From: JBCDBH01 sp039184055
GTDB lineage: Bacteria; Acidobacteriota; Thermoanaerobaculia; Multivoradales; J023
Direction: 5' to 3'
Assembly (NCBI GenBank): GCA_039184055.1
Contig: JBCDBH010000112.1
Coordinates: 1 to 15,773, forward strand
Length of the DNA: 15,773 bases
Positions 8,275-14,326 of this stretch are shown here, piece after piece. Position 1 is the first letter of the stretch. Each line of letters starts with the position of its first letter. The translations under genes were made by a program, and so were the position numbers. Under the pieces are notes generated by a model that was not told where the DNA came from, did not search any database, and saw only the letters and a program-made list of their open reading frames with translations.

Positions 8275-9135
8275 CTAGGTTGCGACGGGCGCCACGGTAC
8301 GCGGCGCGGCTGCATGCGGCCCGGCCTGACGCGGCCCGGCCTGGCGCGGCCCGGCCTGACGCGGCCCGCCTTTCACCACCAGCTCGACAAAGCGTGGCAG
8401 CAGAGTCGCCGCGTCCGGCGTGTCGCTCACCGACGCGTGGACTTCTTCCAGCTCGGCGGCGTCGTCGACGTACTCCCAGGCGTACATCCCCAACCGCGAA
8501 CGCAGCGCGTCGGCGTCCATCTCACAATGGAATTGCGTGCCGTAGACCAGCTTGTCTTCGAGACGCAGGATCTGGTTGCGACAGCGTTCGCTCCGTCCGA
8601 GCTCGATCGCTCCCGGTGGCAAGGTGATCACCGCGTCGTGATGCACCAGGTTGGTCGGGAAACGCTCGGGCAGGTTGCCGAAGAGAGGATCTTGTCGGCC
8701 GGCTTCGTTGACCGTGACATCGAAGGTGCCGACTTCCTCGCGCAGCGGGTCGGTTCGCACTTCGCCACCGAGCGCGCGCGCCAAGAAATGATGGCCCCAG
8801 CAAATGCCAAAGGTCGGCATGTCTTCGCTCACCGCGCGTTGCACGGTCGAGGTCAGATGAGGCGTGAAGTCGTAATCGCGGGTTACCGTGTGATCGCCCG
8901 AGCCCCCGATCACGAGCAGATCGGCCGACGAAATGTCACGCCAGGCGATATCGGCCTTGTGCACGACATTGACACAGACCAGCTGCGACCGGTCGATGCC
9001 CAGCTGGTCGATGATGCATTGTTGTTCGTGATGCTCGGTATCCGGGTGAGAGCGAATCTGGATCAAACCGACCCGGAGCGGCTCGGCGATCGTCGTCGTG
9101 GCTCGCTCCTCCGGTGGCGCGCTCACCGCGCTCAT
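8275..9135 (-). CDS. GMP-synthase-like class I glutamine amidotransferase
   Basis: The 286-aa product has a single class I glutamine amidotransferase domain (about residues 20-225). The nucleophile is Cys112 in FGICWGHH, and the His203/Glu205 pair is in YGTQFHCEM, so the Cys-His-Glu triad is intact. Such domains hydrolyse glutamine to release ammonia, or act on gamma-glutamyl compounds. No synthetase domain is fused and none is adjacent, so the acceptor is unknown. The start is the ATG at 9135 with AAGGT 6 bases upstream, 16 bp after the proC stop. Residues about 255-286 are a low-complexity tail with repeated GPRQA, encoded by 15-bp tandem repeats and absent from the core family. Pairing with proC, which acts in glutamate-derived proline synthesis, suggests but does not show a role in glutamine/glutamate metabolism. 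Confidence 0.82.
   Translation of the reverse strand: MSAVSAPPEERATTTIAEPLRVGLIQIRSHPDTEHHEQQCIIDQLGIDRSQLVCVNVVHKADIAWRDISSADLLVIGGSGDHTVTRDYDFTPHLTSTVQRAVSEDMPTFGICWGHHFLARALGGEVRTDPLREEVGTFDVTVNEAGRQDPLFGNLPERFPTNLVHHDAVITLPPGAIELGRSERCRNQILRLEDKLVYGTQFHCEMDADALRSRLGMYAWEYVDDAAELEEVHASVSDTPDAATLLPRFVELVVKGGPRQAGPRQAGPRQAGPHAAAPRTVAPVAT
8316..8370. repeat. 15-bp tandem repeat in the amidotransferase 3' end
   Basis: Three units of GCGGCCCGGCCTGAC (8316-8330, 8331-8345 with one change, 8346-8360) are followed by a 10-base partial unit ending at 8370. The period is a multiple of three, so each unit adds five residues (GPRQA) in frame. Replication slippage is the likely origin. Confidence 0.9.
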
Positions 9136-9155
9136 CGTCGCACCTTGGCCTTCAT
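9132..9155 (-). CDS. Possible 7-codon mini-cistron linking proC to the amidotransferase
   Basis: An ATG at 9155-9153 overlaps the proC stop (ATGA) and reads MKAKVRR, then TGA at 9134-9132, which overlaps the amidotransferase ATG (ATGA again). A strong GGAGG lies 7 bases before this ATG, inside the end of proC. Ribosomes could therefore pass from proC to the amidotransferase by two stop/restart events. The peptide resembles nothing I know. Whether it is translated is inference from spacing and ribosome-site strength. Confidence 0.3.
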   Translation of the reverse strand: MKAKVRR

Positions 9156-10021
9156 GCTCGCTCCTCCGACTCGTCGACCAGCTCACGCGCCCGGCGCGCC
9201 GCTTCGACCACGGCTTTGATCAGGGTGACCCGTAATCCACCGGCCTCGAGCTCGAGCAGACCGTCGACCGTGCATCCCGCCGGCGTGGTCACCTCGTCTT
9301 TGAGCAGGGCCGGGTGATGACCGGTCTCGATCACCAGATTGGCGGCGCCGAGACAGGTTTGCGCCGCCAGCTCGGTCGCCACCTGACGGGGCAAACCGAC
9401 TTTGACCCCGCCTTCGGCGAGCGCCTCGATCACCACGTAGATGAACGCCGGGCCACTCGCCGACAAACCGGTAACGGCGTCGAAATACGTCTCGTCGAGC
9501 ACCATGGCACGACCGATTCGACGGAACAGCGCCTGGGACAGGTCGATGTGATGCTTGGTGGCGTGACGACCGCCACAAATCGCGGTCATGCCGCTACAAA
9601 TCCGACTCGGGGTGTTGGGCATCGCCCGCACCACCGGAACACCCTCGGCGAGACGGTCCTCCATCATCGCGGTGGTCAAACCCGCGACGATCGAGATCAC
9701 CGGCTGCTCGGGGCCGACCACCGGCGCGATCTCCTCGAGCACCCGAGGCGCGATCTGTGGCTTGACACACAACAGCACCGCCGCCGCATCCTTGGCCGCG
9801 GCGACATTGTCACGCGTGGTCGACACGCCGTAGAGGTCGGCCACGCGCTCGAGCCGCGACTCGTGGGTCGCGGTCATGGTGATGCTGGCCGGATCGATCG
9901 CACCGGTGCGTAGGAGCGCGGACACCAACGTTTCACCCATCTTGCCGGCGCCGAGAATGGCGAGGCTGTCGATGAGCGTGGTTTCCACGTTCGGGGATGT
10001 CACATCGTCTGACTGGGACAT
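9152..10021 (-). CDS. proC: Pyrroline-5-carboxylate reductase
   Basis: The 289-aa cytoplasmic enzyme reduces 1-pyrroline-5-carboxylate to L-proline with NAD(P)H, the last step of proline synthesis. The Rossmann motif LGAGKMGE is at 23-30. Further family segments are CVKPQ (85-89), VRAMPNTPS (131-139), GLSASGPAFIYVVIEAL (185-201) with EGGVKVGLPR, and the ProC signature TTPAGCTVDGLLELE (245-259). I chose the ATG at 10021, preceded by GAGAG; it leaves 20 residues before the Rossmann fold, slightly longer than E. coli ProC (269 aa overall). An upstream in-frame start at 10141 would add 40 arginine-rich residues with no family match. It is transcribed divergently from aceE and is followed by the amidotransferase gene, probably as one unit. 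Confidence 0.94.
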   Translation of the reverse strand: MSQSDDVTSPNVETTLIDSLAILGAGKMGETLVSALLRTGAIDPASITMTATHESRLERVADLYGVSTTRDNVAAAKDAAAVLLCVKPQIAPRVLEEIAPVVGPEQPVISIVAGLTTAMMEDRLAEGVPVVRAMPNTPSRICSGMTAICGGRHATKHHIDLSQALFRRIGRAMVLDETYFDAVTGLSASGPAFIYVVIEALAEGGVKVGLPRQVATELAAQTCLGAANLVIETGHHPALLKDEVTTPAGCTVDGLLELEAGGLRVTLIKAVVEAARRARELVDESEERA

Positions 10022-10076
10022 GATGGCTCTCTCAAACGGAATCGATCGGTTACGTCTCGACCTAACAAACCGAACG

Positions 10077-10101
10077 TCGAACCCATAAATTCTAGGTTCG
10101 A
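10077..10101. promoter_or_regulatory. Inverted repeat upstream of proC, possible operator
   Basis: TCGAACC (10077-10083) and GGTTCGA (10095-10101) are perfect 7-bp arms around an AT-rich 11-base spacer (CATAAATTCTA). It lies 56 bp upstream of the proC start. On the minus strand the spacer contains TAGAAT, a good -10-like hexamer, though I found no matching -35. A dimeric regulator covering the proC promoter is a reasonable reading, not a demonstrated one. Confidence 0.4.
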
Positions 10102-10127
10102 TCGTAGCACACGCCCGGTCGGCTCGA

Positions 10128-10145
10128 GGCCGTGGCGCCACGGCC
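10128..10145. promoter_or_regulatory. 18-bp perfect palindrome between proC and aceE
   Basis: GGCCGTGGCGCCACGGCC is its own reverse complement over all 18 bases. It is non-coding, 107 bp upstream of proC and 137 bp upstream of aceE, where a shared operator could act. It does not resemble the AT-rich PdhR site of E. coli. No T run follows, so it is not an intrinsic terminator. Confidence 0.45.
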
Positions 10146-10154
10146 CGCGCGGCC

Positions 10155-10203
10155 CGGTGACGCCAGCGATTTTACCTTGTCGTTGAACCGACATCGGTGA
10201 CGC
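10155..10203. repeat. Direct 9-bp repeat 40 bp apart upstream of aceE
   Basis: CGGTGACGC occurs at 10155-10163 and again at 10195-10203. The offset is 40 bp, close to four helical turns, so a bound protein would face the same side of the DNA. It could be a pair of activator sites for aceE, or chance in GC-rich sequence. Confidence 0.3.
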
Positions 10204-10281
10204 GACGAACCTGATAACGTCTTTGCATTGCAACCTCATGGCTACGTCAACGATACGCATCAACACTCTCTCGAGGAGCAC

Positions 10282-12954
10282 ATGACCTACGACCTCGATC
10301 CCCGTGAAACTCGCGAATGGCTGGAGTCTCTCGAAGCCGTCGTCGACCACGACGGTCCCGAGCGGGCTCGTTTTCTACTTACCGCCTTACGCGACCACGC
10401 GCTCTCGCTCGGCGCCGAGGTCCCCCAGCTCTTCACCACCCCTTACGTCAATACGATCGCCCCCGCCGACGAGCCCGACCTACCCGGGGATCCGGAGCTC
10501 GAGGAACGTCTTCTCCAAGCCGTGCGTTGGAACGCGGCGGCGATGGTGCTGCGGGCGCAAAAACGCTCCGATGGCATCGGTGGTCATATCGCCACCTTTC
10601 AAGCCGGCTCGACCCTTTTCGAAATCGGTTTGAATCACTTCTTCCGCGCCCCGGGTGACGCCCATAGAGGTGACCTGGTGTTCTTCCAGGGTCACGCTTC
10701 CCCGGGTATGTACTCACGCGCCTTTCTCGAGGGGCGCCTCTCGGCCGAGAAGGCCGATCGCTTTCGTCAAGAAGCCGAGCCGGGTGGCCTGTCGTCCTAT
10801 CCCCATCCGTCATTGATGCCCGACTTTTGGCAATTCGCCACCGTGTCGATGGGGCTGGCGCCGCTCACCGCGATCTACCAGGCGCGTTTCCTACGCTACC
10901 TCCACCAGCGCGGCATCGCCGACACCTCGGACCGCTACGTGTGGTGCTATGTCGGTGACGGGGAAAGCGACGAGCCTGAAACCAAGGGCTGTCTCACCAT
11001 GGCGGCGCGCGAGAAGCTCGACAATCTGATCTTCGTGGTGAGCTGCAACCTGCAGCGACTCGACGGGCCGGTGCGTGGCAACGGCAAGATCGTCCAAGAG
11101 CTCGAAGGCGTGTTCCGAGGCAGTGGCTGGAACGTCATCAAGGTGCTGTGGGGCGCGGAGTGGGACGAGATCTTCGCCCGCGACACCGAAGGCCTGTTGC
11201 AAAAGCGCCTCAGCGAGATTCCCGATGGCGAGATGCAGGCCTACGCCGCCAAAGGTGGCGGCTATATGCGTCAGAATCTCTTCAACACTCCGGAGCTCGC
11301 ACGACTGGTCGAGCACCTGTCGGACGACGAGCTCAGCGCGCTGCGCCGCGGCGGCCACGACGCCAAGAAGGTGCATGCCGCCTATCGCGCCGCGATCGAG
11401 CACAAAAACGAGCCGACGGTGATCCTGGCGCAGACCGTCAAGGGCTACGGTATGGGTGACTCGGGTCAGGGTCTCAACATCGCCCACCAGGCCAAGAAGA
11501 TGGACACCGACTCGCTCCGTCAGATGCGTGATCTGCTCGGGATCCCGATCGAGGATGCCGAGCTCGATGAAGACGGCAAGCCACCCTATTGGCATCCCGG
11601 CGACGACAGCCCGGTGATTCAATACCTCCACAAGCGGCGCGAGCTGCTCGGTGGCCCGATGCCCAGCCGACGCGCCGACGCGCCCCGTCTCGAAGTCCCG
11701 GCGCTCGATGCCTTCGGTCCGATGCTCAAGGGCTCGGGTGAGCGCGAGCAGTCGACCACCATGGGTCTGGTGCGCGCCATCAACATCATGGTGCGTGACA
11801 AGAACATCGGCCGTTACATCGTGCCGATAGTGCCCGACGAGGCCCGCACCTTCGGTATGGAAGGTCTCTTCCGTCAGCTCGGTATCTACGCCCCCGGTGG
11901 CCAGACCTACGAGCCGGTCGACGCCGGTCAGCTGCTCTACTATCGCGAAGCCAAAGACGGGCAGATCCTGCAGGAAGGCATCAACGAAGCCGGCGCCACT
12001 GCGTCGTGGACCGTCGCCGCCACCAGCTACGCCTCGAACGGCGTGCCGACGATTCCGATCTACACCTTCTACTCGATGTTCGGCTTTCAGCGGGTCGGCG
12101 ACTTCATCTGGGCGGCGGCCGATATGCAGGCGCGGGGTTTCTTGATCGGCGCCACCGCCGGTCGCACCACCCTGAACGGTGAAGGCCTGCAGCACGAAGA
12201 CGGCCACAGCCATCTGATCGCCGCCACCGTGCCGAGCTGTGTCGCCTACGATCCGACCTACAACTACGAGCTCGCGGTGATTCTGCAGGACGGTCTGCGA
12301 CGCATGCTGACCGAGCAGGAAAACGTCTTCTACTACATCACCTCGATGAACGAGAACTACCCGCAGCCGGCCCTGCCCGACGGCGCCGCAGAGGGCATCC
12401 TCAAGGGCATGTACCGGCTCCACAAGTCGTCGAGCCGGGCCAAGAAAAAGCGCGTCCAGCTCCTCGGTTCGGGCACCATCCTGCGCGAGGTGCAGGCCGC
12501 CGCCGAGATGCTCGAAAACGATCACGGTATCGCCGCCGACGTCTGGTCGGTGACCAGCTTCACCGAGCTGCGTCGTGACGGCTTGAGCAGCCAGCGGTGG
12601 AACCTCCTCCACCCCGAGGCCGACGCCAAGACCTCGTGGGTCGCGTCCCAGCTGGGTGGCACCGACGGACCCATCATCGCCTCCACGGACTACATGCACA
12701 CCTTCGCCGATCAGATCCGGCCGTGGATCGACCGCCGCTACGTCACCCTCGGCACCGACGGCTTCGGGCGCAGCGACTCCCGCGAGGCGCTGCGTGACTT
12801 CTTCGAAGTCGACCGGCGCTGGGTCACCGTCGCCGCGCTCAAAGCGCTCGCCGACGACGGGGTAATCGAGCAAGAGGTGGTCAGCCAGGCGATCGACCGC
12901 TACGGTATCGATCCGGAAAAACCCGAACCCACTACGTTCCATGGAGACTTGTGA
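10282..12954 (+). CDS. aceE: Pyruvate dehydrogenase E1 component, homodimeric type
   Basis: The 890-aa ThDP enzyme decarboxylates pyruvate and acetylates the lipoyl group of E2; E. coli AceE is 887 aa. The start is the ATG at 10282 with GAGGAG four bases upstream; the N-terminus DPRETREWLESLEAVVD matches AceE N-termini that bind E2. The catalytic-region segment FFQGHASPG has His138. The ThDP/Mg motif GDGESDEPETKG (225-236) ends with Asn256 in SCNLQRLDGPV. KGYGMGDSGQGLNIAHQ (387-403) contains His402, equivalent to the E. coli active-site His407. The C-terminal transketolase-like halves are complete. It is first in the aceE-aceF-lpdA operon; the stop overlaps the aceF ATG by one base (TGATG). 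Regulation probably acts in the 260-bp region shared with proC. Confidence 0.96.
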   Translation: MTYDLDPRETREWLESLEAVVDHDGPERARFLLTALRDHALSLGAEVPQLFTTPYVNTIAPADEPDLPGDPELEERLLQAVRWNAAAMVLRAQKRSDGIGGHIATFQAGSTLFEIGLNHFFRAPGDAHRGDLVFFQGHASPGMYSRAFLEGRLSAEKADRFRQEAEPGGLSSYPHPSLMPDFWQFATVSMGLAPLTAIYQARFLRYLHQRGIADTSDRYVWCYVGDGESDEPETKGCLTMAAREKLDNLIFVVSCNLQRLDGPVRGNGKIVQELEGVFRGSGWNVIKVLWGAEWDEIFARDTEGLLQKRLSEIPDGEMQAYAAKGGGYMRQNLFNTPELARLVEHLSDDELSALRRGGHDAKKVHAAYRAAIEHKNEPTVILAQTVKGYGMGDSGQGLNIAHQAKKMDTDSLRQMRDLLGIPIEDAELDEDGKPPYWHPGDDSPVIQYLHKRRELLGGPMPSRRADAPRLEVPALDAFGPMLKGSGEREQSTTMGLVRAINIMVRDKNIGRYIVPIVPDEARTFGMEGLFRQLGIYAPGGQTYEPVDAGQLLYYREAKDGQILQEGINEAGATASWTVAATSYASNGVPTIPIYTFYSMFGFQRVGDFIWAAADMQARGFLIGATAGRTTLNGEGLQHEDGHSHLIAATVPSCVAYDPTYNYELAVILQDGLRRMLTEQENVFYYITSMNENYPQPALPDGAAEGILKGMYRLHKSSSRAKKKRVQLLGSGTILREVQAAAEMLENDHGIAADVWSVTSFTELRRDGLSSQRWNLLHPEADAKTSWVASQLGGTDGPIIASTDYMHTFADQIRPWIDRRYVTLGTDGFGRSDSREALRDFFEVDRRWVTVAALKALADDGVIEQEVVSQAIDRYGIDPEKPEPTTFHGDL

Positions 12955-14312
12955 TGGCCACCCACGAGGTGAAGGTTCCCGACATCGGTGATTTCGACGA
13001 TGTCGACGTCGCCGAGGTGCTGGTCGCGGTGGGCGACACCGTCGCGATCGACGACGGTCTGATCACCCTCGAAAGTGACAAGGCATCGATGGAAGTCCCG
13101 GCCGATCAGGCTGGCAAAGTGACGGAGATCCGGGTCAGCGTGGGCGATCAAGTCTCCCAGGATGCGGTGATCGTCGTGCTAGAGACGGATGCGGCTGCGG
13201 CCGACACACCCGCGGCGAAACCAGCTCCAGCGCCGGCCGAGACAGCGGCGCCGAAGCCGGCCGCTCCGGCCCCAGCGCCGGCTCCGGTAGCGGCCCAGCC
13301 CGCACCGAGCCCGGCGCCCGCGCCAGCTCCAGTCGCGGCAGCCCCAGCGCCTCAGCCCGGCGCCACCCTCGCCAGTGTTGACGAACAGGCTTTCGGCAAG
13401 GCCTACGCCAGCCCGGTGGTGCGTCGGCTGGCGCGTGAGCTCGGGGTCGATCTCGGCGCGGTGGCCGGTAGCGGTCGTAAAGGCCGGATCACCCGTGACG
13501 ACGTCACGGGCCACGTCCGTGCCGCCATGCAGGGTGGCGCGGTGGCCGGTGGTGGCGACGTCTCCGGTTTCGCCTGGCCACAGCCTCCCGACATCGACTT
13601 CAGCCAATTCGGCGAGATCGAGGTCAAAAAGCTCAGCCGCCTTCGTCAGGCCTCGTCACGCAATCTCCACCGCAGCTGGCTGCACGTGCCGCACGTCACC
13701 CAGCACGAAGACGCCGACGTCACCGAGCTCGAGGCGTTTCGCAAATCCCTCAAGCCCGAAGCCGAAAAGAAAGGCGTCAAGCTCACCCCGCTCGCCTTTC
13801 TCTTCAAAGCCGTGGCGGCGGCGCTCGGCGATTTCCCCGAGGTCAACAGCTCGCTCAGCCCCGACGGCAAATCGCTGGTGGTCAAGAACTACATCCACAT
13901 CGGCATGGCCGTCGACATCGGCGAAGGCCTGGTGGTGCCGGTGATTCGCGACGTCGACAAAAAAGGCATCTACGAGCTCGCCAACGAGATCGTCGCGGTC
14001 GCTGGGCGGATGCGCAAAGGTGACCGTCGCCCGTCCGACTTCCAGGGCGGCACCTTCAGCGTGTCGAGTCTCGGTGGCATCGGGGGCACCGCCTTCACGC
14101 CGATCGTCAACAGCCCCGAGGTCGGCATTCTCGGTGTCTCGCGTACCGAAACTCGCCCGGTGTGGAACGCCGCCAGCCAGAGCTTCGAGCCACGCAAGAT
14201 CATGCCGCTGTCGTTCTCCTACGATCACCGCGTGGTCGACGGCGCCATGGCGGCGCGTTTCACCGTCCACCTCGCCGCCATTCTCGGCGACCTCCGACGC
14301 ACTCTGCTCTAA
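12954..14312 (+). CDS. aceF: Pyruvate dehydrogenase E2, dihydrolipoamide acetyltransferase
   Basis: The 452-aa E2 core protein transfers acetyl from lipoyl-lysine to CoA. It has one lipoyl domain (about 1-80, lipoyl Lys43 in ESDKASMEV), where E. coli AceF has three. An Ala/Pro-rich hinge (about 80-138) follows, then a peripheral subunit-binding domain (148-190, YASPVVRRLARELGVDL then GRKGRITRDDV), and the acetyltransferase domain (about 220-452) with the catalytic SYDHRVVDG (His425, Asp429). I chose the ATG at 12954, which overlaps the aceE stop; GGAG lies 7 bases upstream. A GTG three bases earlier is in the same frame and would add one Met. lpdA follows after 14 bp. The lipoyl domain is strikingly similar to that at the start of lpdA. 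Confidence 0.95.
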   Translation: MATHEVKVPDIGDFDDVDVAEVLVAVGDTVAIDDGLITLESDKASMEVPADQAGKVTEIRVSVGDQVSQDAVIVVLETDAAAADTPAAKPAPAPAETAAPKPAAPAPAPAPVAAQPAPSPAPAPAPVAAAPAPQPGATLASVDEQAFGKAYASPVVRRLARELGVDLGAVAGSGRKGRITRDDVTGHVRAAMQGGAVAGGGDVSGFAWPQPPDIDFSQFGEIEVKKLSRLRQASSRNLHRSWLHVPHVTQHEDADVTELEAFRKSLKPEAEKKGVKLTPLAFLFKAVAAALGDFPEVNSSLSPDGKSLVVKNYIHIGMAVDIGEGLVVPVIRDVDKKGIYELANEIVAVAGRMRKGDRRPSDFQGGTFSVSSLGGIGGTAFTPIVNSPEVGILGVSRTETRPVWNAASQSFEPRKIMPLSFSYDHRVVDGAMAARFTVHLAAILGDLRRTLL

Positions 14313-14326
14313 AGGGAACCGCGACG

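Noticed and set aside
8316..8370. CRISPR-like or regulatory repeat array
   Set aside because: The units are contiguous with no spacers, in frame inside a gene.
8314..9219. 301-codon plus-strand frame opposite the amidotransferase
   Set aside because: It is a shadow of the gene with the intact Cys-His-Glu triad, with no ribosome site and no known domain.
10022..10141. Longer proC from 10141
   Set aside because: The extra 40 residues are arginine-rich, do not match ProC, and would cover the candidate operator region.
10188..10218. CCGACA-19 bp-GATAAC as the aceE promoter
   Set aside because: Only four of six matches in each box and a long spacer; too weak to list as a promoter.
10228..10281. 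Longer aceE from a TTG at 10228
   Set aside because: The ATG at 10282 has a clear GAGGAG site and the N-terminus then aligns with known AceE.
10891..12942. 683-codon open frame on the minus strand opposite aceE
   Set aside because: aceE has full-length family motifs. The antisense frame has no recognisable domain, and such frames are common in GC-rich genes where TTA, CTA and TCA codons are rare.
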